Shown here: positions 10,184-18,546 of the stretch, one piece after another
How the letters are laid out: the number at the start of each line of letters is the position of its first letter
Numbering within the stretch: position 1 is the first letter of the stretch
NCBI RefSeq assembly: GCF_008693385.1
Contig: NZ_CP044067.1
Location: forward strand, 1,304,501 to 1,368,500
Reading direction: 5' to 3'
From: Cupriavidus pauculus
GTDB taxonomy: Bacteria; Pseudomonadota; Gammaproteobacteria; Burkholderiales; Burkholderiaceae
Length of the DNA stretch: 64,000 bases
Position numbers and translations under genes: made by a program
The notes under the pieces: model-generated
Seen by the model: the letters and a program-made list of their open reading frames with translations, nothing else
Told to the model about the DNA's origin: nothing
Databases searched by the model: none

Positions 10184-12655
10184 ATGCTGAATCGCAGATC
10201 GTTCGTTCTGGGCAGCACGGGAGCGGTGGCGCTCGCCATCGGCTGGGTGGTCTGGTCTCCGGACCGCCGGCTGACCGGCAAGGCCACGCCCGCCAGACCC
10301 GCGCGTGGCGACGTGCCGCTCAACGGCTGGGTCATGATCGACGCCGACGACAACGTCACCGTGGTCATGTGCAAGGCCGAGATGGGCCAGGGCATCCATA
10401 CCGGTGCCGCCATGATCCTGGCCGACGAGCTCGGCGCCGACTGGTCCCGCGTCCGCGTGATACAGGCCCCCATCGATTCGCTGTACATCAATCGCGAGAT
10501 CCTTCCCGCCAGCCTGCCGTTCCGGCCCGACGATAACGGCGTAGTGGCCCGCACACTCAGACGCACGGTGCGCCGCGTGGCGCCGCTGGCGGGATCGATG
10601 GCGACGGGCGGCTCGACCAGCATCGCCGACCTGTGGACGCCGATGCGCGAAGCGGGCGCGTCCGCACGCGCGATGCTGTGCGCGGCGGCGGCCAGACGCT
10701 GGGACGTTCCCGTCGGCCAATGCGATACGAAGGATGGCAAGGTCTTCGACACCTCGGGCCGCTCGCTGACCTTCGGCGAACTGGCACTGGCCGCGAAGGA
10801 CGAAACGCCGCCGCGCGATCCGGTATTGAGGACCGAGGGCCGATTCACGCTGATCGGCAAGCCCGTCAATCGGCTCGCGCGCGAAGCGCAATCCAAGCTG
10901 AACGGCTGCGCGCGGTTCGGCATCGACGTGCAGTTCGACGACATGCTGTACGCGAGCGTGATGATGAACCCCTCGCTCGGCGGCACGCTGAAGCGATTCG
11001 ACAGGTCGGCCGTCACCCATACCGAAGGCGTGCAGGGTTTCTATCCCATCGACGGCTACAACGGCGGCACCGCCGGCATCGCCGTGATTGCCGCCAATCC
11101 ATTCATTGCCATGCGCGCGCTGAGCGAGCTGCCGGTCGAATGGCATCCGGGCCCCGCCGCGGAACTCGATACCGCGGCCATTCGCGATACGTTGCTGAAG
11201 TCGCTCGATGACGATGACGACAACGTCCATAGCTTTTACAAGACGGGCTATCCCGACGCGGCGCTGAAGCAGCTGAAGACCGTCGCGGAGATGACATACG
11301 AGGTACCCTACCTCGCCCACGGCGCGCTGGAGCCCGTGAACTGCACGGTGCAGGTCGAGCGCGATGTCGCACACGTGTGGGTCTCCACGCAGGTGCCCAT
11401 GGATGCCCGACGCGCGGTCGCCGATGTGCTCCGCCTGCGCGAGCGCGATGTGCATATCCACGAGCAGCTGCTCGGCGGTTCGTTCGGCCGGCGGCTCGAA
11501 GTCGATTTCATCGCGCAGGCCGCGGTCATCGCGCGGCACGCCACGCCGCGGCCCGTGCAAACGATCTGGTCGCGCGCGCAGGACACCACGCACGATTTCT
11601 ATCGCCCCGCATGCGTGGCGCGATTCACGGGTGGACTCAATGCCCGCGGCGAACTGGTGGCGTGGCGTAGCGCTTCGGCAAGCCAGTCGATCGCCGCGCA
11701 GGTATTGCCGCGCGCGTTTGGCCAGCCCGAGTGGTTCGCGCGGCTGATGCCGGACGCGTCGATGGCGGAAGGGGCGTTCGACCAGCCGTACGAATGCAGC
11801 AATATATCCGTCAGGCATCATCGCGTGGACCTGCCCTTCCCCGTGGGTTACTGGCGTTCGGTCGGGCATTCCCACCAGGCCTTCTTCGTCGAGAGTTTTA
11901 TCGACGAGATGGCGACGGCGGCCGGCAAGGATCCAATCGCGTTTCGGCTCGGCATGCTGACACAGCGCGCGCACGCGCGGCACGCGGCCGTGCTGCGCGC
12001 GGTGGCGACGCTGGCCGGCTGGCGCGCGCCGCATCGCTGGCGAGAGGGTGCGGATGCGGGGAGCAACGCGGGGGGCAACGCGGGGGGCAAAGATTACGCC
12101 CGCGGCGTGGCGCTGCACGAATCGTTCGGCAGCGTGGTAGCGCAGGTAGCGGAAATCCGGCGGGAACGCCGCGGGCAACAGGAAGGTTTCACCGTAACGC
12201 GCGTGTTCTGCGCCGTCGACTGCGGCCGGGCAATCAACCCCAGCCTCGTCGCACAGCAGATGGAGAGCGGCATCGTCTTCGGCCTGTCGGCCGCGTTGGG
12301 ACAGGCCATTACCGTGCGTGACGGCGTAGTGCAGCAGCGCTACTACACCGACTACCCGATGGTCTGCATGGCGACATGCCCGGAGATCATCGTCAAGGTG
12401 CTTGCGAGTGACGCCCCGCCGGAAGGCGTAGGGGAATCGGGCACACCGCCCATCGCACCCGCCGTCGCAAATGCGCTGTTCGCACTCACAGGCAGACGGC
12501 ATCGCGCGCTGCCGCTGCTGGCGCCGCCGAAACCTGCGGAGGGAGAAGACAAATGGAGCACGTGGTGCAGATCGATCTCAACGGACAACCCACCGAGTTC
12601 CACGCCGAAGCCGCCACTCCCCTGCTTTGGGCCCTTCGGTGCGACAAGCACCTGA
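10184..12655 (+). CDS. Molybdenum hydroxylase large subunit (isoquinoline 1-oxidoreductase beta-like / xanthine dehydrogenase family)
   Basis: The product is about 823 residues and starts with a twin-arginine-like signal (NRRSFVLGSTGAVALAIGW), as in IorB-type periplasmic enzymes. The molybdopterin-binding core shows GWVMIDADDNVTVVMCKAEMGQG, GTAGIAVIAANPF, LAHGALEPVNCT, LLGGSFGRR and a C-terminal ESGTPPIAPAVANALFA. The enzyme would hydroxylate an N-heterocycle or aldehyde, passing electrons through the 2Fe-2S subunit encoded next. There is no FAD subunit, again as in IorAB. The frame runs 103 bases into the next gene, adding about 40 residues beyond the usual end (near ALPLLAP). The ATG at 10184 is used because it begins the Tat signal. 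Confidence 0.88.
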   Translation: MLNRRSFVLGSTGAVALAIGWVVWSPDRRLTGKATPARPARGDVPLNGWVMIDADDNVTVVMCKAEMGQGIHTGAAMILADELGADWSRVRVIQAPIDSLYINREILPASLPFRPDDNGVVARTLRRTVRRVAPLAGSMATGGSTSIADLWTPMREAGASARAMLCAAAARRWDVPVGQCDTKDGKVFDTSGRSLTFGELALAAKDETPPRDPVLRTEGRFTLIGKPVNRLAREAQSKLNGCARFGIDVQFDDMLYASVMMNPSLGGTLKRFDRSAVTHTEGVQGFYPIDGYNGGTAGIAVIAANPFIAMRALSELPVEWHPGPAAELDTAAIRDTLLKSLDDDDDNVHSFYKTGYPDAALKQLKTVAEMTYEVPYLAHGALEPVNCTVQVERDVAHVWVSTQVPMDARRAVADVLRLRERDVHIHEQLLGGSFGRRLEVDFIAQAAVIARHATPRPVQTIWSRAQDTTHDFYRPACVARFTGGLNARGELVAWRSASASQSIAAQVLPRAFGQPEWFARLMPDASMAEGAFDQPYECSNISVRHHRVDLPFPVGYWRSVGHSHQAFFVESFIDEMATAAGKDPIAFRLGMLTQRAHARHAAVLRAVATLAGWRAPHRWREGADAGSNAGGNAGGKDYARGVALHESFGSVVAQVAEIRRERRGQQEGFTVTRVFCAVDCGRAINPSLVAQQMESGIVFGLSAALGQAITVRDGVVQQRYYTDYPMVCMATCPEIIVKVLASDAPPEGVGESGTPPIAPAVANALFALTGRRHRALPLLAPPKPAEGEDKWSTWCRSISTDNPPSSTPKPPLPCFGPFGATST

Positions 12656-13035
12656 CAGGCACGAAGTTCGGCTGCGGGGTCAGCGTCTGCGGCGCGTGCA
12701 CGGTGATCGTCGACGACGAGGCCGAGTATGCGTGCCAGTTGACGCTCGGTCAGCTGCGGCAACGCGGCGCCCGGCACATCACGACCATCGAGGGCCTGTC
12801 CGGCCCCGTTGCCGCCGCCCTGCGGCAGGCGTGGATCGATTGCGATGTCGTGCAATGCGGTTACTGCCAGAGTGCGCAACTGATGGCGGCCGCGCAGCTG
12901 CTCGGGCATGCGCGCAATCCTTCGGACGATGCCATCAAGGAGGCCATGAGCCGCGTGTTGTGCCGTTGCGGCACGTATCCGCGCATTCTCAAGGCGATCA
13001 GACAGGCAGTGACCCAGCTGGGCCGCGGCCGCTGA
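12553..13035 (+). CDS. 2Fe-2S small subunit of the molybdenum hydroxylase (IorA/CoxS-like)
   Basis: A 160-residue protein with both expected iron-sulfur motifs: an N-terminal plant-type cluster (GTKFGCGVSVCGACTVIVDD, then a Cys in EYACQLT) and a C-terminal helical cluster domain (QCGYCQSAQLMAA and LCRCGTYPRI). It would relay electrons from the molybdenum subunit encoded just upstream. A strong ribosome site (GGAGGGAGA) precedes the ATG at 12553, so this start is secure even though it lies inside the end of the upstream frame. Its 3' end overlaps the convergent sigma-factor gene by 38 bases. Confidence 0.93.
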   Translation: MEHVVQIDLNGQPTEFHAEAATPLLWALRCDKHLTGTKFGCGVSVCGACTVIVDDEAEYACQLTLGQLRQRGARHITTIEGLSGPVAAALRQAWIDCDVVQCGYCQSAQLMAAAQLLGHARNPSDDAIKEAMSRVLCRCGTYPRILKAIRQAVTQLGRGR

Positions 13036-13627
13036 CGTCAGTGGCGCCGCTGGCGTCGAGGGTGTTGTCCGCGCCGAACAGCGCGTCGCGACAGCAGGTC
13101 AGCGCGTCGCGGATCATGAAGTTCACCAGCGTCGGCGACACGTTGAGCATGACGGCGATGTCCTTCTGCGGCACCCCGCGAAAGCGATACATCTCGAATG
13201 CCCATTGCGTGCGTTCCGGGAGCGATGCCAGCGCCTGCATGACCGAGCCGAGCGCCTGCTGGCCCAGCATGACGTTCTCGGGCGACGCGGCCTCGCTCGT
13301 CACGAGCAGGCCCTCTTCCTCGCCACCGACGTGGCGGTTTTCCACCTCGTTATGACGATGCCTGTCGATCGCAAGATTGCGAACGGTCTGAAACAGATAG
13401 CTGACCGGATAGCGCACGACGATGGCCTTTTCCTGGTCGAACAGTTTGACGAACGTGTCCTGCACCACGTCTTCGGCGCTCTCGCGAGAGCCCACGATAC
13501 GTGCCGCAGCCTCGATCAACGCGCGGCGATAGCTGATGAACACCCCATACAATTCCTGGTTCATCCGCACGGGCTCCGCACCCCTTGCGTCCGCGACATT
13601 CCCTAGCTCCATCGACTTCTCGCTCAT
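12998..13627 (-). CDS. ECF RNA polymerase sigma factor, iron-starvation type (FecI/PvdS/OrbS-like)
   Basis: A 209-residue sigma-70 family protein. Region 2 is visible in ESAEDVVQDTFVKLFD and RYPVSYLFQTVRNLAIDRHRH; region 4 in SLPERTQWAFEMYRFRGVPQKDIAVMLNVSPTLVNFMIRDAL. This is the FecI-like pattern used for iron-transport and siderophore genes. The ATG at 13627 has a GGGGGT ribosome site; an upstream in-frame start at 13654 is less likely. The promoter contains a Fur box (13668-13686), so expression should rise under iron limitation. The likely targets are the TAAAT-N16-CGTC promoters of this locus. PvdS- and OrbS-type sigma factors control siderophore synthesis in pseudomonads and Burkholderia; assignment to that functional group is inferred from the target sites. 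Confidence 0.92.
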   Translation of the reverse strand: MSEKSMELGNVADARGAEPVRMNQELYGVFISYRRALIEAAARIVGSRESAEDVVQDTFVKLFDQEKAIVVRYPVSYLFQTVRNLAIDRHRHNEVENRHVGGEEEGLLVTSEAASPENVMLGQQALGSVMQALASLPERTQWAFEMYRFRGVPQKDIAVMLNVSPTLVNFMIRDALTCCRDALFGADNTLDASGATDVSGRGPAGSLPV

Positions 13628-13656
13628 GCGATACCCCCGGGAGAAATTCGTCAAAT

Positions 13657-13686
13657 ATGCTACGTGAAATGCGAATCATTCGCAAT
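13657..13686 (-). promoter_or_regulatory. Sigma-70-like promoter with embedded Fur box, upstream of the ECF sigma gene
   Basis: On the minus strand, TTGCGA (13685-13680) and TAGCAT (13662-13657) are separated by exactly 17 bases. A 19-base Fur-like palindrome, AATGCGAATCATTCGCAAT (13668-13686), covers the -35 element and most of the spacer; its 9-base arms match at 8 of 9 positions. Fur bound here would block RNA polymerase, placing the sigma gene under direct iron control. Confidence 0.75.
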
Positions 13687-13805
13687 GCATTTGCAGCATA
13701 GGGTCATTTCGATGACGGGGGTATGACGGCGCAAAGAGCGTCGGAAACGGGGCTGACCGTGCCCCGGCTTATCGGAAAAGCGGCAGAAAACTTCCGAGCG
13801 ACGGC

Positions 13806-14063
13806 CTAGCGCGCCGCGGCATCGTTCCCCTGCGCGGGGCGTTGCGGATCGAGGGCCGCGGTCAGTTCGGGCGACAGCTTCCCCGTGACCTGCCAGACCA
13901 CGAGGGCCTGCCTGAATTGCTCCGCATGGCGGGGCGATGTCCCCAGCCATTCCAGCAGCCGTTGTTCGGCCGTGGCGTCCAGTTGCTGGTCACGCATCAA
14001 CATGACCCAGCCAAGCGCCGCATCCCAAACGGGATCGTTGCCCGTCTTGTGCAGTTCTCCCAC
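13806..14063 (-). CDS. Stand-alone FecR/PupR N-terminal (DUF4880) anti-sigma-like protein
   Basis: Only 85 residues. The sequence ALGWVMLMRDQQLDATAEQR, then LLEWLGTSPRHAEQFRQALVVW, is the cytoplasmic N-terminal domain of FecR-type sigma regulators. The membrane helix and periplasmic domain that normally follow (full length about 320 residues) are absent, and the protein ends in a short polar tail. It starts with GTG at 14063 after a GGGAG ribosome site. It sits directly upstream of the ECF sigma gene, so it may bind that sigma factor in the cytoplasm, either as a soluble anti-sigma or pro-sigma factor or as a decayed remnant. The domain call is strong; the function is inference. Confidence 0.8.
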   Translation of the reverse strand: MGELHKTGNDPVWDAALGWVMLMRDQQLDATAEQRLLEWLGTSPRHAEQFRQALVVWQVTGKLSPELTAALDPQRPAQGNDAAAR

Positions 14064-14180
14064 GAATGACTCCCAATTACCCGTTCCAACACCGGCCTCA
14101 AGGCTGGCACTTGTCGTGTCATTGTACTCACACGCCGTGATGTGGCGGCGTTTATCCGGCTAGCGATTGCAAACATTCGT

Positions 14181-15938
14181 TCAGGCGACACGCGCGTTCG
14201 CGTGCGTGTCCGCGCCGGTGGCGGGCGGTGTATCGGTCAGCCGGCCGTTCTCGATCCAGACCATGCGGTCCGCGGCGTCGAAGTAGCGGTCGTCGTGCGA
14301 GATCACGAGCACGGCCTTGCCCTGCGCCCGCAGTTCGCCAAGGATCTCGCGATAGAAGATGGCCTTGAAGGCGGGGTCCTGGTCGGCGGCCCATTCGTCG
14401 AGCACGATCACCGGACGGTCCTCGAGGCAGGCCGCCACGAGCGCGAGCCGCTTGCGCTGGCCCTGCGAGAGCGCCCGCGTGGAGAACATGCCGTTGGCGA
14501 CCGACACCTTGTGCTGCAGCTGCAGCCGCGCGATAAGCCGGTTGGCGCGCGCGTCGATGCCCTCGCCCGCAAGCCCGACGAGGCTGTCGAACAGATGGAA
14601 GTCGGAGAACACGGCCGTGCATTGCTCACGGTGCATGGCGGCGCCGACGCTGCCCGATAACGTTCGGCCGTTCACGCTGACATGACCGCCCTCGGGCGCG
14701 TACAGGCCTACGAGCAGCTTCGCCAGCGTGGTCTTGCCGCTGCCATTGCCGCCGACGAGAAACACCACTTCGCCCGCGCGCAGCGACATGTCGATGGGGC
14801 CGAGCAGGAACGAGGCGTCCTCCGCTTCGCGGTGATAGCGATGGGTGACGCCATGCAGGGCGAGCTCGCGGAACGGTTCGATGGCGCCATTCACCGTGGC
14901 CTGCATCGGCGCCGCATGATCGGCATCGAGCGATGCCGCGGCCTGCTCGATGCGCTGGCACGCCACGCGCGCCAGGTTCATCTGCGGCAGGCTGTTGAGC
15001 AGCCCTTCCAGCGGCGCCATCATGTAGAGGAACACCAGCGTGTAGCCGCTGGCCACGGCCGCATCGGCGCCCAGCGGGCGTTGCAGCACGAACAGGATGA
15101 TACCGATGACCACGAAGAACAGCGTGCTGCCGATGGTCAGCGACAGATATAGCAGCGACAGGCCCGCCGTGCGATGCGCGCGCACGCGGTCGATGGCATC
15201 GGCCAGCGGGCCGCCCAGAAACGCCGCGGCGCGTGCGCGATTGAGCTTGAGTTCCTTGGCACCGCTGAAGATCGCGCTGAAATGTCCGGTCAGCACATCC
15301 TGCCATTGCGCGGCTTCGCGCAGCGCGCGCTGGGAACGCTTGCGGCTGGCGCGGTAACACAGCGACCCGCCGAACACGGCCACCAGCGACAGCAGGAACA
15401 CCTGCCACGACAGCCATGCGAGGTAGCTCAGGCAGCCCACGACGATGGTGCCGTTCATCACGATGAATGGCATGGCAACAAGCAGCGTGGCCACCTGATT
15501 GGTGTCCTCGCCCAGCAACGCCATGCCCTTGCCGCCGCCCAGACGTTCCAGATCGCGATACGGCGCGGCCAGCAGGCGCGCGCCGACATGTTCGCGCAGG
15601 CGCGCGAGCACGGTCTGGTTCAGTCGGACGAACAGCATCAGCGAGACCGTGCGGCAAACCAGCACGAGCACCGCGAGCGCGGCGAAGCGCAGGCCCAGCG
15701 CGGCCAGCGCGTCGGGCGGCGTGCGCAATGCCGCGTTGATGGTCGCGACCAGTCCGACGGCCGCCGCGCCGCCGCCGAGGCTGGCGACGGTGCCGAGCAC
15801 GAGCAGCCGGCCGGACGCCTGGAACAGCACGTGCCGGAGCGACAATCGCGCCGATGCCGATGGGGCGTCAGGCGCGGCGGGCGCGGTCGGCGCGGTGGAG
15901 GGCGGAGACGACGAGGCGGAAGCAGGGGAAGCGGTCAT
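14181..15938 (-). CDS. Cyclic-peptide-export family ABC transporter, fused membrane and ATPase domains (PvdE/SyrD-like)
   Basis: A 585-residue half-transporter. After an Ala/Pro-rich N-terminal tail come about six membrane segments (for example LLVLGTVASLGGGAAAVGLV and LFFVVIGIILFVLQ), then an ATPase domain with Walker A GGNGSGKTTLAKLL near residue 394, signature LSQGQRKRLAL, and a Walker B region DEWAADQDP near residue 513. DEWAADQDP is characteristic of the PvdE/SyrD group, which moves siderophore peptides across the inner membrane. A TAATT-N16-CGTC site lies 35-59 bases upstream of the ATG, so the gene probably has its own ECF promoter, although it also follows the receptor gene on the same strand. 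An upstream in-frame start at 16022 is possible but lacks conserved sequence. Confidence 0.92.
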   Translation of the reverse strand: MTASPASASSSPPSTAPTAPAAPDAPSASARLSLRHVLFQASGRLLVLGTVASLGGGAAAVGLVATINAALRTPPDALAALGLRFAALAVLVLVCRTVSLMLFVRLNQTVLARLREHVGARLLAAPYRDLERLGGGKGMALLGEDTNQVATLLVAMPFIVMNGTIVVGCLSYLAWLSWQVFLLSLVAVFGGSLCYRASRKRSQRALREAAQWQDVLTGHFSAIFSGAKELKLNRARAAAFLGGPLADAIDRVRAHRTAGLSLLYLSLTIGSTLFFVVIGIILFVLQRPLGADAAVASGYTLVFLYMMAPLEGLLNSLPQMNLARVACQRIEQAAASLDADHAAPMQATVNGAIEPFRELALHGVTHRYHREAEDASFLLGPIDMSLRAGEVVFLVGGNGSGKTTLAKLLVGLYAPEGGHVSVNGRTLSGSVGAAMHREQCTAVFSDFHLFDSLVGLAGEGIDARANRLIARLQLQHKVSVANGMFSTRALSQGQRKRLALVAACLEDRPVIVLDEWAADQDPAFKAIFYREILGELRAQGKAVLVISHDDRYFDAADRMVWIENGRLTDTPPATGADTHANARVA

Positions 15939-15972
15939 GCGCGGGTCCGTGATGGCGTTCGTTATCTGGGAT

Positions 15973-15997
15973 GACGAACGACACCGGCCGCGAATTA
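15973..15997 (-). promoter_or_regulatory. Variant ECF sigma promoter (TAATT-N16-CGTC) of the exporter gene
   Basis: On the minus strand TAATT (15997-15993) and CGTC (15976-15973) are separated by exactly 16 bases, the same spacing as five perfect TAAAT-N16-CGTC sites in this locus. One base of the -35 element differs. CGTC ends 35 bases before the exporter start codon, like the others (32-54 bases). Confidence 0.55.
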
Positions 15998-16068
15998 CCC
16001 CTTCCCTGCCCTTTCCTCCCATTTCCGCGCCTGACGACGCGTATTTCAGCGTATTACGATCAGCAACA

Positions 16069-18306
16069 TCAGAAACGATAGGTCGCCGTGCCGATCACGT
16101 TGCGGCGATAACCGTAGTAGCAGGTGGTCGCGCTCCCGCACTGGCCGACATATTCCTTGTCGAGCAGGTTGTTCGCGGTGATCGAGAAGCGCCAGTGCTG
16201 GTCCAGCGTGTAATGGAGCGCGGCGTCCATCAGCCAGACCTCGGGCACCTCGAACGTATTGAGCGCGTCGCCGTAGCTCTTGCCGATATAGCGCACGCCG
16301 ACGCCGCCGCCCAGGCCCTTGGCCCAGCCCGTGCGCTGGGTGTAGTCCACCCACAGGGAGGCGACATGGCGCGGACGGTTGGTCGGCGTCTTGCCGAGGT
16401 CCGTGTTGTTGCTCTTGGTGACTTCCTGATCCATGTACGTGTACGCGGCCAGTGCCTTGAAGCCATTGTTGAAATCGAACGTACCGTCGATTTCGAAGCC
16501 GCGCGAACGGATCTCGCCCGTCTGGATCTGGAACAGCGTGTTGGCCGGATCGCGCGTCAGCACGTTCTGCTGGCGCAGGTCGTATAGCGACGCGGTGACA
16601 AAGCTGTTGAAGCCGGTGGGCTGGAACTTCACGCCGACTTCGGTCTGCTTGCCGGTGGTCGGCTGGAACGGCGTGCCCTGCGCGCTCACGCCGGCCTGCG
16701 GCTGGAACGACGTGGAATAGCTCGCGTAAGGCGCCAGGCCGACCGGCGTCTCATAGACGAGGCCGAAGCGGTACGTGAAGTCGTTCTGGTCGATACCGGC
16801 GTTTGTCGGCGTGGTGGTCGCGCCCGTGGCCGCGGTCTGCCGGCGCGTGTTGGTACTCGCGTTGGCCCAGTCCTGGCGGCCGCCCGCCACGAAGGTCAGG
16901 CGCTCGGTCAGCTTCATCTGGTCCTGGAAATAGAGGCCGAGCTGGCGCTGCGACTGGTCCACCAGCGTGTAGGTGGCGATGGGGTTGATCGTCGCGCCGT
17001 AGACGGGATTGAACGGATTGATCAGCCCCAGCGGCGGCGTGCCGACGGTGCCGAAGCCCTGGCGGTCGTCGAAGCTGCCGTGCTGGTAGTCCACGCCGAC
17101 GATCGCGGTATGGCGAATCGGACCGGTGGAGAACTTGGCCTCGAGGTTGGTATCCAGGCCGATCGTGTCGAGCGAACCGCCCGCGCTCAGCGAGCCGCGA
17201 TTCAGCAGCGTCTGGGCCGCGTTGTTCCAGCCCACCGCATACACGCCGGTGTAGAACAGGTTCGAGTGCATGTAGCGCGCGCTCTGGCGCACGCGGAACG
17301 TGTCGTTGAAGCGATGCTCGAACTCGTAGCCGATGGCATATTCCTCGCGGTCGAACGTATTGAACGACGGTTCGCCCGTGAAGAACGACGTGGAGATGCG
17401 GCGGCCGCCGACCGTATCCGTGACCGAACCCTGCCGCGGCAGGAAGTTGATGGCCGTGCCCTGCTTGTCGTGCTGGTAGTGGGTCAGCAGCGTGAACGTG
17501 GTGTCGGCGCTCGGCCGGATGGTCAGCGACGGCGCGATGAAGATGCGATCGTCGTCGGCCCAGTCCACCTGCGTATCGGACTTGCGGAACAGGCCGGTCA
17601 GGCGATACATGACGGTCTTGTTCTCGTCCACCGCCCCGCCGATATCGAAACTCGCCTGCTTGCGGTCGTACGAGCCGTACTGGAGGTTGATCTCGCGCAG
17701 CGGATCGGCGGTCGGGCGCTTGCTGACCAGGTTCACGAGTCCGCCCGGCGCATTGGCGCCGTACAGCACGGAGCTCGGCCCGCGCAGAATTTCCACGCGC
17801 TCGAGGCCATAGGTCTCCACGCGCGGCATCAGGTAGCCGCTGGCGTAGTAGTTGACGTACAGGCCGTCCATATACTGGCGCGCCGCAAAGCCGCGGATCA
17901 CCGGCTTGTCGTAGCGGCCCTCGGCAACGTTGTCGCCGATGATGCCGGCCGTGTACGCAAAGGCGTCCGACAGGTTCTGCACGCCACGGTCTTCCATCTG
18001 GTCGCGCGTGATCACGCTGATGGACTGCGGCGTTTCCAGCAGGGTGGTGTCCGTCTTGGTCGCCGTGGCACTGCGCTTGGCCACGTAACCCGCCAGCGGG
18101 CCGGTCGGCGTTTCCACCGGCGCGCGCACCGTGACTTGTGGCAGCACGCTCGCGGCGGGCGCGGCCCCGGCCGCACCGGCGGCATTGGCGGCATTGGCGG
18201 CATTGCCCGCTTCCTGCGCGTGAGCGGCACCGCCCGCCAGCGCGAACAATACGATGACCGCGCGCCCGACTTCCGTCCGGCGCGCGCAAGACACCTTGGC
18301 TCCCAT
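16069..18306 (-). CDS. TonB-dependent ferric-siderophore outer-membrane receptor
   Basis: A 745-residue protein with a signal peptide (VGRAVIVLFALAGGAAHAQ), a low-complexity Ala/Asn linker, a TonB-box-like segment (LPQVTVRAP) and a plug domain (TTLLETPQSISVITRDQMEDRG through VLYGANAPGGLVNLVSKRP). A 22-strand beta-barrel follows, ending GYRRNVIGTATYRF with the terminal Phe typical of outer-membrane proteins. It should import the iron-loaded siderophore made here. It has no N-terminal STN signalling domain, so it is not a FecA/FpvA-type transducer. The ATG at 18306 is preceded by AGGGGAG; the in-frame start at 18363 is less likely. A Fur-like box lies about 80-100 bases upstream, and no ECF-type site was found. 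Confidence 0.93.
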   Translation of the reverse strand: MGAKVSCARRTEVGRAVIVLFALAGGAAHAQEAGNAANAANAAGAAGAAPAASVLPQVTVRAPVETPTGPLAGYVAKRSATATKTDTTLLETPQSISVITRDQMEDRGVQNLSDAFAYTAGIIGDNVAEGRYDKPVIRGFAARQYMDGLYVNYYASGYLMPRVETYGLERVEILRGPSSVLYGANAPGGLVNLVSKRPTADPLREINLQYGSYDRKQASFDIGGAVDENKTVMYRLTGLFRKSDTQVDWADDDRIFIAPSLTIRPSADTTFTLLTHYQHDKQGTAINFLPRQGSVTDTVGGRRISTSFFTGEPSFNTFDREEYAIGYEFEHRFNDTFRVRQSARYMHSNLFYTGVYAVGWNNAAQTLLNRGSLSAGGSLDTIGLDTNLEAKFSTGPIRHTAIVGVDYQHGSFDDRQGFGTVGTPPLGLINPFNPVYGATINPIATYTLVDQSQRQLGLYFQDQMKLTERLTFVAGGRQDWANASTNTRRQTAATGATTTPTNAGIDQNDFTYRFGLVYETPVGLAPYASYSTSFQPQAGVSAQGTPFQPTTGKQTEVGVKFQPTGFNSFVTASLYDLRQQNVLTRDPANTLFQIQTGEIRSRGFEIDGTFDFNNGFKALAAYTYMDQEVTKSNNTDLGKTPTNRPRHVASLWVDYTQRTGWAKGLGGGVGVRYIGKSYGDALNTFEVPEVWLMDAALHYTLDQHWRFSITANNLLDKEYVGQCGSATTCYYGYRRNVIGTATYRF

Positions 18307-18385
18307 GAAAAGCTCCCCTGCTTTGTTGTGCGAAAAATTAGAAAAGGACCAGAAACGCGCCAATTATTTTCTAAACGCAAACGTT

Positions 18386-18404
18386 AATACGAATAATTCG
18401 CATT
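18386..18404. promoter_or_regulatory. Fur box between the receptor and reductase genes
   Basis: AATACGAATAATTCGCATT is a 9-1-9 palindrome whose arms match at 8 of 9 positions. It resembles the box at the sigma-factor gene (AATGCGAAT/ATTCGCAAT). It lies upstream of the minus-strand receptor gene, in the most AT-rich part of the intergenic region, so iron repression of the receptor is likely. Confidence 0.7.
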
Positions 18405-18471
18405 ATTACGTATAGCGTCAGGCACAGGCAACACACTTTCCCTTGGGAGACGCGGGGTTTTTAGCGGCAAC

Positions 18472-18496
18472 TAAATTTCCGGCGCGCCAAAACGTC
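18472..18496 (+). promoter_or_regulatory. ECF sigma (OrbS/PvdS-type) promoter of the FhuF-like reductase gene
   Basis: TAAAT at 18472-18476 and CGTC at 18493-18496 are separated by exactly 16 bases. This matches the TAAA-N17-CGTC pattern reported for Burkholderia OrbS and the Pseudomonas PvdS iron-starvation box. Confidence 0.75.
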
Positions 18497-18546
18497 ACCA
18501 GTAGTGCGTGCGCGTGGCGCGCCGCGCCAATCGTCCGGAGATTTGC

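Noticed and set aside
18307..18410. ECF-type TAAAT-N16-CGTC promoter for the TonB receptor
   Set aside because: I searched the minus strand upstream of the receptor for TAAAT or TAATT followed after 16 bases by CGTC. The only TAATT (near 18366-18362) is followed by TTTT at the expected place. Only the Fur-like box is supported.
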